Assembly: GCF_030936135.1 (NCBI RefSeq)
Contig: NC_082603.1
Coordinates: forward strand, 30,567,236-30,631,235
Length of the DNA: 64,000 nt
Direction of reading: 5' to 3'
DNA from: Gavia stellata
Lineage: Eukaryota > Chordata > Aves > Gaviiformes > Gaviidae
A model generated the notes under the pieces. It did no database searches and had not been told where the DNA came from. It saw nothing but the letters and a program-made list of their open reading frames with translations. Of the stretch, positions 40,380 through 52,600 are shown in pieces. The position numbers were made by a program, and so were the translations under genes. Position 1 is the stretch's first letter; the number at the start of each line of letters is the position of its first letter.

Positions 40380-43300
40380 AAAAGAAATTATATTGTTACT
40401 GAAAGTAAAATTTTTTTTTAAACTAAATGGTGCATGAAGAAACTCTTTCATTTTAGGGGCTCACCTCTGGATTCGGGTTAGAGACAGTCATCAAATGCAT
40501 CCTCCTGCACTCTTCCACCGTTGCCTAGAAAGAACGTAAGCCAGTCATTATTCCTCTGCGCAGGTTCGGCTCTCGGTGTGCTTTTGCACAGAGCTAGTCT
40601 CAAACCTATTTTCCGAGGTTGCTTTGAGTACCTCTGAATGCAGTGTATGTGGAAGAGACTTACAAAGCTTCAAGAGGGGAGCCTGAGACGTGAGCCTTTT
40701 TCATTCTGCCTGGCTTTTACTTTGTTTTACTCCTGGCTGCTTTTGGGATGTGTCGTGCTGCCCTGTGCTTAGTTCCTGAAACACTTAACCGGTGAGATTG
40801 CTTTGTTGGATCTATAGAACCACAGTTCTTTTATCCCCCAATTTTGGATGAAGATATCTATCCATTTTGGGAAAGTGATGTAGAATGTAGCATGAAACTT
40901 TGGTGCCTGGTAGCTGGTATTTGCTGCTAAAAACACAAAGGAAGGATATCTTCCTGCCATACAGAGTTAACTGAGCAGGAAGCATATTTTTTTAAGATGG
41001 GGGGGATCAGTGTGGTTTTTGTAAAATGAAGGCTAAATTAGCTCCAGCCAAATGTAGAATGTTTTGCAGTTCTGCACTGATACCCTCCAGCACATGGGAA
41101 GGAATAGGACAGCCTGCGCTATTTTAAGGTGTGGAAGAGCATATTTCCAAGAAATTCATCTCACTTCAGTGTCTTGTGTCAGAGACTGGTCTGTGCTTCG
41201 TGATCTTTTCTGGCCATCTGGATGAACACCCCAGTTGCGTGTTCCAGTCTCAATCCATCAGACAGCTCTACTCTGCAGGTTTCAGAAAACATACTTTCAC
41301 TAGTCAAATTTGAGACCAACAGTTGCACCCAGTAAATTGGGATGCCTCAGCTGTAAGTTAAATAAACAAATCCCTCATAGTTAGGAGAAGATGCTTGGAA
41401 GAGAAATAATCTAGTAAGTGTTGCATTGATCTAAATCATGTTAATTCTGGCTGCTCAAGGGATGCCTAATTCAGCTCATCTATTTAAATCTGTTCAGATC
41501 TGTAATTTGCACCCAGTTACTTAGGAATATATTTTAATACACTCATGCTCTGTGGAGACTGTTCCGGTAGGTGTTTCTTTCTCAGGCTGTTGGCTCATGC
41601 TGTGTCACAGGGACCCTGCTGAACAGCTCTAGGCAGCAGCCCTTGGACTATTAACATCCCCTCACCCTTCCAGCTTTGGGTCATTACCCGTCTTAAGGAG
41701 GAAACCCTGTAGGGCAGCCAGCTGCCGCGTTAACATTCCTGAGCAGAGCAGTTTCACTAAGGAAGCCTGGTAGAAGAGTGGCTGCGGTGGAGAGGGGGTG
41801 TGGAGAAATGAAACGCCTCGCATGCTTCTAGTAGGTGTGGGAATCTGTGAAGATGGTCTACATGGGAAAGAGCCAAAGTCCCTTTAGATGGTTTTTACCT
41901 CTCAGCAAAGACATCTCTATTATGACAGGCAGTAGAAGAGGAGAAACTAAGTGAAGCTGGAGTCCTGCTGTCTCCAAGACTGAGCAGAGACAAAGCACGA
42001 ATGCAGGGAGGGATGGATGAGTGCAGAACAAAGGCAATTTTGAAAAATGGCAGAAGCAGTAAGACAGACGTGGGATGGTCAACAGGGGAATGAGGCTTCA
42101 GCAGGTTACGGGAGGCATCAGGAAGCCACTTGAGATGATGGGACCATGCACAAGCACGCAAGGGCATGTCTCTGGTTTGCTCAGGGCACAGCTGATCTCG
42201 CCTGCGGTGAGAAGGAAGCAGTATTTTTGTGTTGCTGGAAGGAGCAGCTGATCCTTGTGCTGGGTAAGGTCCTCTGAGGTCTGGGAGGAGAACTCGAGGC
42301 TGGCAGAATGGGGCTCCCAGCTCGACACCTGGGACAGATGCTCGGGTTGGTCAGTTGTGGTGCAGGTACGAGGTCTGTGAAGCAGGCAGCCCCTGCAGAG
42401 CAGCTGCCCTACCACAGACAGCCGTGCACACGTGTGGGGTGTCCCGCTGGTCTTCCCGAGCATGCTACATGTGGCTCACCCGCTTGTTCCTCCAGTGTGA
42501 CCTGCTGGAGTTAGCCCACCTGAGGGAGGTGGGACTGAAAGCAGGACAATGGGTCACAGAGGTACATCTGGGTTGGCATTAATAAATTATAAAGGCTTGT
42601 CAGCAGATGAATGGCATTACCTCAGCACTGACCAAGAGCCAGGCATTAACTTTTAATGAACGGCAGCTGGGGGAAGCAGAACATGAGAGAACAGGGTGGC
42701 TGGAGTCTGAGATGAAGGCCTGGCGGTGCCTGGCTGCCTGGAGGAGACCTCTGCAACTGCTGGTGCAGGATGTGACCCCCAGCCTGCCCTGAGGATGCTG
42801 CACAGTGTGCTGTCCCAGCTCCAGCGCTCCACGCTACCTCCCCCTGAACCATTCCCAGTGCAAAATCCAACTCCAGCTCTGCACTCATCGTGCCAGCAAC
42901 TACACACCGTGCTCAGACGGGAGCCCCTGATTGTTCAGATTCTCCTCCCGCATTTGATTTTGTGAAAACTAATGTGGGAGACAATTATCCCTCGGGTTGG
43001 GCTCAGGAGATGTTTAGAGGAGGGAACTTGGCAGTTTTTCATGGCAGTGTTTAATAAAATTAGCCTGTAACACAGTAAGAACCAAGGGGAGGGACTTATC
43101 TATGCCCCAAAATAAACCAGGCAGAAGTGCTGCCCCTTGATCTGGGCAGCAGGGGCAGGGATGGCCCTGGGGATCTGGGAGGGCAGGAGGTCCTCAGCAG
43201 GGTCAACTAATTGCCTTTGGGGGGCAGGGGTGTCGCATTTCCAAATGATGGCCAACGCTTTCATGCTACTTTCTGCAAAGCACAGAGGGATGTGGTTGCT

Positions 43301-44665
43301 TGGACCAAAAACTGCATCAGGACATGGCTGCAGACCCCTCATGAGGACATCTGTGGTGTTACCTGGAGGCAAACCTGCACAGGTAGCAAAGGGTGTGAAC
43401 ACACGCTGCTCCTTGGACCCGCCGTTAATTACATGCTAATGGGCTCTGCAGGCACGATGATTTTTCTGGGTGGTTCCCAAACCCAGCAGTCATCCAATGC
43501 ATTGCCCCCTTGCCCCTCTGCTCCATGAGCATCTGCGACTGCACGGCTCTTGCTCCTGGAATTGCGGCAGTGACATGGCTGTGGGTACCAGGTGGGAGCA
43601 TCTCCCAGGACCGGCAGAGCTCCAGGGTGGCTCGCAGCCCCCCCAAGCCTTCAGCCCACGCTTCAACGTTCCCTCAAGGAGGGAGAGAAGCTGCACAATC
43701 GCAGCCAGCCGTATCCTGCCTGAACTAGTCAAAGGCAGAGAACAAGGCTCAGACAGCAGCTCCCGGGAGCGTTTCAGGCACCTGGCACTTGCAACCACCC
43801 ATCTTAAGACCTAAAAAGCCCCAGTCTTTCCCCAAATGCTGCAGCAGCTGCTGACGCTGCCCGTCGGGGAGCCAGGTCAGCCGTGCCGGGCTTCCTCCAT
43901 CTCCAGCAGCCAGTTCAAAGTTGGATCCTGCAACGGTGCATACACCCACCCTGCACCGCAGCCAGCCCTTGCCCGTGAGGGGTCAGCAAACCCCATTGCA
44001 AGCCTATATATGTGTATATATACATATTTTTGAAGGTGACAGTTGCATCCCTTCCCCTCCCTTCCTTACCTCCCAGTAGTGCAGGACTCCAGCAACGGGT
44101 GGTAGCAAGAGCCACCTCCTCTCCTGGGGCATCCCAGAGCTGTAACTTGCATGGGATGCCATCCTCCATCACCAGGCCAGCGTCCCAACTCCTGTGGCCT
44201 CTAATGGGGAAACCCTGGGGGACAGGGTGCAAAAAAAAAAAGAAAAATCCCCCCCTTTTAGCTCCAGAAAGCCCCCCTCCACCTGCAGCCAGGCAGGTTG
44301 GGTGTGGGGAGGGCAAGGGTCCAGCGAGCACATCCTCAGCCGGGTGCAGGCAAGAAAGACCATCTTCCTAGGCCAAGAGCTGAATTTTAAAAATGCTTAA
44401 AAAAAACCAAACGCAAAAAAAAAGTGAGGATCGTTAAACCAAACCTCTCCCAGGCCCCTGGTCCTGCACTGCAGCCGAATCCCCGTCCACCTCTTCCCCG
44501 CCTCAGCCAGACCCCCCCAACACCGGCCACCTCTCGGCTCTGCATCACCGCCGCTCCCACGTCCCGAAGCTGGGGTTTGGTCCTTGATAAATAAGGGTTG
44601 GAAAAAATCCTCCCCCCCCCCGCCCCGGGTCTGGCAGCAAACACCAGGAACAAACTGCAGAGCAC
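40380..44665. other. Intergenic: MRPL37 and SSBP3 3' ends (convergent)
   Basis: No exon or RNA gene recognised. There is a short TA/TG run at about 44005-44030 and A/T homopolymers. The sequence is unremarkable on both strands. Confidence 0.4.
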
Positions 44666-44689
44666 CGAAATCAAATGTTTATGTTGATA

Positions 44690-44695
44690 TTTATT
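44690..44695 (-). promoter_or_regulatory. candidate SSBP3 poly(A) signal
   Basis: Minus-strand AATAAA (plus TTTATT). Sequence on the SSBP3 side of it is A/T-rich UTR-like, so cleavage near 44670 is likely. Confidence 0.6.
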
Positions 44696-46540
44696 ACAGC
44701 ATGGGGTGGGGGAGAGAAGGGGGGGAGAACCGTTTCATTCAAAAAACCATCCCATACCAATGAAGACAATAATTTAGCTATTCATTTTAAAATACATTAA
44801 AACTGGTCCTTTCATTTCCTTGTGTCAGAACAAAAAAAAAACAGGGGGAGGAAAAAAAACCCAACCAAGATGGAAAGCAGAAAAGGAAAAAAGATTGACC
44901 CCTTGGGGAGTCCCCGGGTATATCTGCGATGCAACAAATCTGCATTCGGTTATTTCTCAGCGTTACTTGGAAAATATTAACCTGACTGTAACTATGAGAC
45001 TGACACCCTCAGACCCCCCCCCCCCCATCCCACCCACCCCTCCCTCCCCAGCAACTTTCTACAGGTAAAGCACAATTAAAATGCCTAGGAAAAAGAAGGC
45101 AAACATTTAAAAAAAATAAATCGTATTACACACTAAAAAAAAGAAGTTTTGTCATCTCATGTCTTGCAGTCAGAATAATAAAAACAAGCCAAATGTTCCC
45201 CAAAAACATTTCAATGAAGGGGTGCGGAAAAAAGACATCCCTTTAATAAAACATTATCAACAAATATCGTACACAAACTACAATGTATAATAATTATTTT
45301 TTTTCCCCTCGGTAATTTTCGAACCAGACTACAAGGTAAGAAAAAACACTGAAACAAGATACAATGCTTTCAATAATCCGCACAAAGGTCAAATCCAAGG
45401 GAGAGAATATTTTACAGAATATGATATACATGGAGCAGAAATGGGAGCTGGAGAAAAAACAAAGACCAAACTACAGGGTAGTGTCATGTACAGAGAGCCC
45501 AACCCGCTGCCTTGGCTCGTCCCTTCCTCTCCCGCCAGAAGGAAGGGCCTTCGATGCTTGCCATTAATTTTTATTTTCTTATTACAGAGTGAGCCTACAG
45601 AATAGCAAGGTTACATTTTAACAACAAGAATTCCTTAAAAAATATCGCCATCCAGTTCCAAATCATAGATAAGTGAAACCCTGACAAGAGCACATCTCTA
45701 AAGAAAAGAAACCCCCCAAAATACCCCCAAAGCAAATAAACCCCCCCCCAAAGCCCCCAAAGTTAGCTGGAGATCACAGTTTCAAAGTCCCAGGTCAGAT
45801 TAACCCTTTCTTTTGGTGGATTTAAAAAAAAAAAATAAAATCAATTTTTGCAGTGAACCAGCTGAAGGACTCTGGGGAGGGGAGGGACAGAGATTTCTTC
45901 TTGTACTCGGAGGGGGGGGGGAAGACTAACACAGTGCATGCCACAGTCACAGAGAGCAAGATCACGATTCATTCGAGGATGTGATCCTAGAAGGGGGTCA
46001 CCTGCATTAATAAGTTTATAACGAGGTGGTGGAGTCTCTTCCCCAAAGCAGATCTTGTTAACTGGAGGAGGAAGCGTTGTGCTGCAAACAAACCAAAAAA
46101 CCCCAAAAATAGAAGGGAAAAAAAAAAAACCCCAAACAAAAAAAAAAAAAAAACAGGCCTTCTGAACGAAAACCACCATTGTAAACTGTCCAGTTTATTT
46201 AAAAAAATGACTACAACAGAGACAACATGAGATTTCATATCTAGACTAGCTTCCTGGTGTCGCACGGCACAAACATACAACAGGTTCGGTTTCTGTCTTT
46301 ATTTAAAAGAACAAAGCAAAGAGATCGGAGTTGGGTGCTAGAGGCTTCCGTTTGTTTCCAAAAAGAAGTGTCATGTACATATATAAACCCTTCTGCACAA
46401 AGAAGGGTCTTGTCACGTCTTGAAATATTTTAAGTTTTGTCCTTCATGTTTTATGGAATAAAAAGTTCAGCCTTTTTATTGCATGAAACTAAACCTGGGG
46501 TTTTGGCCCCCGCCACGCGTCTCCCTGCCCATACACCTAG

Positions 46541-46561
46541 CTTCTTCTTCTTCTTCTTCTT
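46541..46561 (+). repeat. (CTT)7 microsatellite
   Basis: Seven perfect CTT units, read as GAA repeats in the SSBP3 3' UTR. Confidence 0.85.
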
Positions 46562-46632
46562 GCATAATTCGTTGAGATCCTCCGAACGGCAGCTGACTCT
46601 CTTGATCCTGGAGAGGAGGAGGGGGAGGGAAA

Positions 46633-46662
46633 TCACACACTCATCGTCATGCTGGGGGAATA
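46633..46662 (-). CDS. SSBP3: SSBP3 terminal coding exon
   Basis: Encodes YSPSMTMSV and the stop TGA (46635-46633). The acceptor is CTCTCTTCCAG. Confidence 0.92.
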   Translation of the reverse strand, partial: YSPSMTMSV

Positions 46663-49600
46663 CTGGAAGAGAGACAGAGCCAGGGTGAGAAACCAGGCGG
46701 GCCAGACCCCCAGACACCGAAGGGGGATGCAAAAGGAGGCTGATGACAACTATACAGCAACCTAATTGGATCTAGTAAATCAGGAGGAGAGGATGTGCTG
46801 GAGACTCGAATTTATCAGGCGTAATCTGCTCTGTAACTTGCTTTTCCGGGGAGAAAATCAGCAGAACAGTATGGGGCGAGATGCAATTTAAAACAAATCA
46901 TTAACATGCACGCGTGTATATGCTGCTAACAGAGGAAGAAGAGGAGGGGTGTCTGCAGCCACGCACAGCACCTCGCATCGGTGAGGCCAGCACAGCTGGC
47001 TGCATCTGCACCGGCTCCTCTCCGTCCTGCAGGATCCTCTCCCCTCCCTCGGTACGCCCCATCCCACCGAGGACCCAAGCTTGCACCCACCAGCGTATTT
47101 CTTCCTCCCCACTTTCTGTCCCGGAGCAGCTCACACACAGCACAACCAGGTCCCAAAGTCACCCACCGCCAAGCCCACCCGCCCCCCTGCCGGGACGCCC
47201 CGGGGGGACCATCCCCCCGTCCCCAGGGAGGCACTCACTCACATTGTCATTTTGGAAGGAATGGAGAAAGTTGCCTCCCAGCTCCCCGTCGTCTCTTGGA
47301 GTGCCCGGGGGATTGCTAATGCCACTTATGTTGTTTGGAGAATTCTGCGGGAGATGGGGGGGCAAGGTGGTGAGCAGGTCCCTGTGTCCCCCAAAATGCC
47401 GTGGGGGCAGGATGCAGCCCTGCTTGCCCCGGTCACATCCCCTCGATGTGTCCCCATCCATCGGGGTCACACCAGCACCCCAGTGCCAAGAAAAGGGGGG
47501 CCCACACACCCGCTCTGCAACTCACTTACTTTTGGAAGTCCATCTATGTCTCCTGACCCTGCACAGGGGGACACACAAAAGGAGAGCAGCCTTACTGAGC
47601 ATGCAGCGATGGCCCCTGTGCCCCCCTGCCCCGCTCCCCCCCCACTCCCCTTCTGATTTCCAGCCAAAGGCTCTGCTTCGAGCACCGGTCTGAACTGGGG
47701 GCTCACCCCGGGATGGGTGCAGGCACTGGGATGCTCTGCCACCGTCCCCGGGGAGCGAAGGCACGGCAGGGCTCCCCCAGCCACAGCCCCCGCGCGGGCT
47801 CTCACCTAACGATCCGTTCATGTGATGGGGCTCCATGCCGCCCATGCCACCCATGGGGCCGTCGGAGCCGGGGCCCATCGGGAACTGCGGATGAAAAAGG
47901 CAACAAAACCAAAATCAGCCACAAAACCAGCCCGCACGTCTGCCACGGCCCCGGCAGCTCCCGGGGACGGTCCCCTCCCCAGCCATCCCTGAGGAGCAGG
48001 GCGACAGGAGGGACGCATCCACCCCCTGAGGCTCCGGACACGTCTGGGGGCTCATGGTCTTGCGGGTTCACCCATAAAATTTGGCCAGACAGGCGTGGGC
48101 AGACCCAGAGCCATGGCAGCGCAGAGGGCTCCCTCCAACCAGCATTTAACGAGATTTAAGTCTGCCCGTATCCCGCAAAACACAGCATCTCGCCGGGCAC
48201 GCAGCTGCCACCACCTCGGCCGGAGCAGCAGGACCGCCGCTCTCTTAATAAGCATAAAAAATGAACAAAGTCACCGAAGAGTTAATCGCTTTTTGATGGT
48301 TTGTTTTATTTCTGTTTTGTAACAAATGGCTGAAATCAATTAAACTGCTTTACTCTCAACTGATGAAGTTAATTATGATTTGTTATGGTATCTGATATGT
48401 AAATTATTAGAAAGCAGACTTACATTCGATCGACTGCCTGCGGGCGGTACTGGATTAATCATTGTGTAGATGTTGTCACTTGAATTTGTTGAATCTGTGG
48501 AACAGTGAAGCCCAGTAAGTCGGGTGATTAATTCATTTCTTAATTAAAACAAACTCATGCCACTTGAACTCATTCTTTTGTATTTTATCACCTAAAATTC
48601 CCTCTAAGTACCACCATTTTCTGGCTAATTTGTATTTAATGAAGATCCACAAAGTTTTTAATCACAGAAATTCAACTGTGAAAAATAATTCAACTCCTGG
48701 CTGGAAGCGCGGGGAGGTAATTCCCCGCCGTGTAGCGCTCCTCACCTCCCCGAGCCCCGCAGCATCCAGATCCATAGGGGGATATAGGAACATCCCCAGA
48801 TGCCGTCCCGAAGTCAAGCAGCCCACGCCACTCGCTCCCCGGAAAAGCAAAAGCTACGTAAATTCGTTATCGGAGGTTGGGCAGGGGGTGCCCATGCTCG
48901 GCAGCGCATCCCCAGGTATGGGAGTCTCCCACCAGGAGTCCGGGAGGGCTGGCCCCGGCGCGGGGGGGGTCTCGGGGGGTTCGTACCTGCGGGACTAGGC
49001 ATGATGGGTGTCCCCGGAGGACCGCCGCCGCCGGGCGGACCCTGCGGAGAGACAAAGTGGGGGTCAGCCGCGCAAACACGAGCATCGCCCACCTCCCCAC
49101 GTTTTCAAACACCTCCCCTACCTGGACCTCGCACGCCCGAACCCAGCCCGGCCCCCACCACGGCACCAATTCCCCACCAAACCGCATGAGCTCCCCGAGC
49201 CGTAACGTCTCTGCACCCCGACGACAGGACGGACAGATGGAGGAGGAGGACTCACCACGTATGTACCAGGCGATGAAGAAGAGTATGGGATCTATAGAGA
49301 GAAGAAAGACAGGTTCAGCCGTGGGGTGCAGAGGGGCTCCCACGGGCTGGACCCCAGCAGGGCACAGCTGAGAGCCCCCACCGCCCCCCCCAGCCCGGCC
49401 AGGATGGGTGTCCCAGGGCACAGCAGCCCCCACAGCTGCACCCCACCGCAGGGAGAGCAGCACAGGAGCAGGGCTTAGGCTTTAGATGCAGGGGCAGTGC
49501 CTAAACGAGAGGCTGGGGAACCCCCTCTCGTTAGCAGGATTCAGCGAACGGGGAATGGCCTCAGTTGCGGGACGGTTCCCGACCGGCCCCGCTCTTGCTT

Positions 49601-52600
49601 CAAGGTCCGTGGGATACTCACTGAGTTAGCACTGCTGGGGTTCGGCCACGGTCTGCCGGCTCCCGGCCCCCTGGGGTCAAAACGAAACAGGGAAAAAAAC
49701 GTATGTTGTGTTTTTATCCGAACAGTCCCGCCAAGCCCGAGTCGGCGGCCAAACCTCCCCGGCACGGGGTTTGCCTTACATGTTAATTCCAGGCATGCCG
49801 GGACCTAGGGAGTTGGGTGGAGGTCTCATGCCGCTGCCGTAGTTCTGCAACGATAACCAAGGGTCAGTCTACCGTAACGGGAAGGGAGAACGGAGAAGAC
49901 AAGAGAAGGGAAAAAAACCCCAACAAACAAACAAGAACCCAAGAAGGTTAGTTTGCAAAAATGAGCTTTAAAAAGAAAAAATAGATGATGATGAACATAG
50001 AGGCAATTACCAATTGTGTGTATAAAAAAAACAGGCAACTGAATATGGAAGGGAGCCAGGCTGAGCCCCAACGTCCCCCCCGGGTCTCTGATGCCACGCT
50101 GGCGGAGGGAAAACAGCCCTCTCCCAGCTCCGGGAGACAAATCTGCTCGCAGCCCCCAGGCGCCAACAACAGCCTTTGGAGTTTGTCTTTTTGTGCAGGA
50201 GAAAACAGGGGCAGGAGGAGGAAAAAAGGCGTCGCTTGGAAGGTTATTGCTGCAGCGTAAGGACGGAAAAGGCTGCACGAGCTCCCCCCGAGACAGAGCA
50301 TCCCCTGCTCCCAGGATGATGGAGGGACTAGGGAAAACCAAGCCAGGCTTGTTTTCCCATTGCTTCCCAGCTCTCTGCTACATCTCCTGGAGAGGATCTG
50401 AAGCCACGGGGAGCAGGCGAGGGCAGGCAGCCCCTTGGGGCTCCTCTCCTGGCTTATTCCACCCCAGCTTAGACTCCAGCCAGGACTGGGAACCTCAGAT
50501 CTGCATCCCTCATCTCCTAAACCCAGCTCTAGTACAAAGCCAAGCCCAAGGCAGCGAAGGAAAAGGAATCCCCCGAATGCTGTGCTCCATTTGGTCTGCG
50601 GCTTTGCTCCCTGTGCCCTCTGGGCAACGTGCAGCCGGATTTAGGTCGCGCTGCCGCTCCTCCCCTCCCACCGATCCCCCCCGCGATGCATCCTTTTGGG
50701 CTGTATTTCTGCCATTTAGAGAAAAAATTGCTAGGGCAGGAGGGGGGATGGCTGGCCGTTCCCTATTTTGCAGCTCCTTGGTGCGCTCCAAGCTGGATTT
50801 TAAGTGCAATACTTCAATGCCGTCGATTTTTTCCTGGATTTATGGACGCACGGGAGCTGAGGGAATCACCGAAGTTTGTTTTGAAGAGGCAGAAAAGGGT
50901 TTTCCCCAAACAAATTACCAGCAAGCCCTTAATTGATCGAAATTCCAGCCATTTACACTGAATAGCAGCATCAAACCCCTTGTTTAAAAAAAAAAAAAAA
51001 AAAGCTCAGCGTTTTTAATTGGAGCTGAAAGGCTGGAAAACGAAGCCATCTGAAAGATGCTCAGGGAGGGTGGAGAGGGAACGCAGCTGTGCTGAGCGAC
51101 CTGGATGCTGGGCTCCGGCAAGACACCGCTGAAACCCAGCGAGCTACAAACCCTCTTCACAGAGGCACCGGCAAACCTAATCCTGGCTTCTGCAGAGCTA
51201 AAACTGCGACTATTAAAGGGAAAAAGGCAGCGGCAATCGGCTGTAAGGGATGATTCATCGTCGGTGCGTAATAACTAGCTGTTGTCAGGACGCCAGGATG
51301 TCCTGGCTGGATACTCTGCAGTCCTTCGGAGCAATTTAAGGAGTATTTGGGAAGGTCCTGTTGCAAAGCTTCACGAAAAAAAAGCCCTGGCCATGCAAGG
51401 TGTGAGGGGCTGCTGGGTTTGGTTCGGTATTTTTGGTGGCTGCCCGCACAGGCGCTGGCTGGTTCCTGGATGGCTGCGGGGAAGCAGCACCCCACGGGTG
51501 CCAGATTGGGAAGCCCAGCGCTCCTCCAGCGGAAGGCTGCCTTTTAAAAACCCTCTCCCTAATGTACGTACACAGGGAACGGCAGAGTCAAAAATAAAGC
51601 TCTGAACATTTCACAACTCCTGCCGGTTCCCAGAGCCGCCGCCATCCCACGCGGCGCTGAGCGCGCGCTCGCGGCTTCCAAGTTTCGCGGCGAGCTTTGC
51701 AAGTGGGAAGCGAGCAGCCTCCCCCAGGCAAACCGCCGCCGCTCTCCTTGGCGCAGGCCACGCTAACAAATGCCATGGTTTTCGGGTGCAGTCCGCCAGG
51801 AAAGGAGGATTTTAAGCACAGCAGCAGCACTCAAAGCATCCCCGGTTTTGCTATTGGAGGGCTCGTCCGCGAAACGATGCTCAGGCAGGTTTTTTATCCC
51901 CTGCTCTAGGATGGATCCGGGTGCCTGCGGAGACGGCTGGGCGTCCCTGAGCAGCATCCTCAGGTTGGTGTTAAAAAGAGATGACACAACTCCCTCTTTA
52001 CACAATATTCGCTTATCTCAACAGTCTCTGGGGGAAAAACAAAACAAAACTCCAGCGCTCCCGCTCGTCTCTTGACAGACTCTGATCCTCGCACTACAAA
52101 CTCGACGTAGGCGACGATGCAGAGAGGATAAACCTCCAACCAAAATATGGTAATCTGGTTTTGAAGTCTCATAGAAGGAACAAACAGGAGTGAGTCAACA
52201 ACAAGCCGCTCCGTAAAGTGAATCAATGGGAAGACAGCATATATTAACCCAGATCTGCTTAATTTCAAGAGTTTACTCCCCTTTCCTGAAATAGAGAGCT
52301 CAAGCAGGCAGCAGGCAGGGCAGGCGGAGGGGAACCTCGCAGAGGAAAGCCTTATTCCCCTGCTAAAGGGATCTCTGCCATTTCTTTTTATTTATTTATT
52401 TTTAATGCAAGCCTCCTTTCCCTTTCCTGCTGTTAGGGTCGTAACTATTTCCCAGGCAGGCAGTGTAATGCACTCAAAGGCTGCTCCGGCGCGGCACTAA
52501 GTGCCATCCCCTTTGACGGAAGGGCAGGAGGGAGGTTGCGATACCCTTAATGAGCTCTGAAGACCTCACTCATGTTCAAAGGAGGGATTTCCAGAGGCAA

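Larger units (their letters stand above)
44670..46632 (-). other. SSBP3 3' UTR (inferred)
   Basis: About 1.95 kb from the SSBP3 stop to the AATAAA at 44690-44695. It has few open frames and is rich in A-runs, T-runs on the transcribed strand and AT-rich motifs. The boundary is inferred from the poly(A) hexamer only. Confidence 0.6.

Noticed and set aside
46914-47693. 259-codon plus-strand open frame
   Set aside because: Antisense to SSBP3 exons and introns; proline-rich, no domain.
50091-50936. 281-codon plus-strand open frame in an SSBP3 intron
   Set aside because: No start context, domain or splice partner; composition like surrounding intron.
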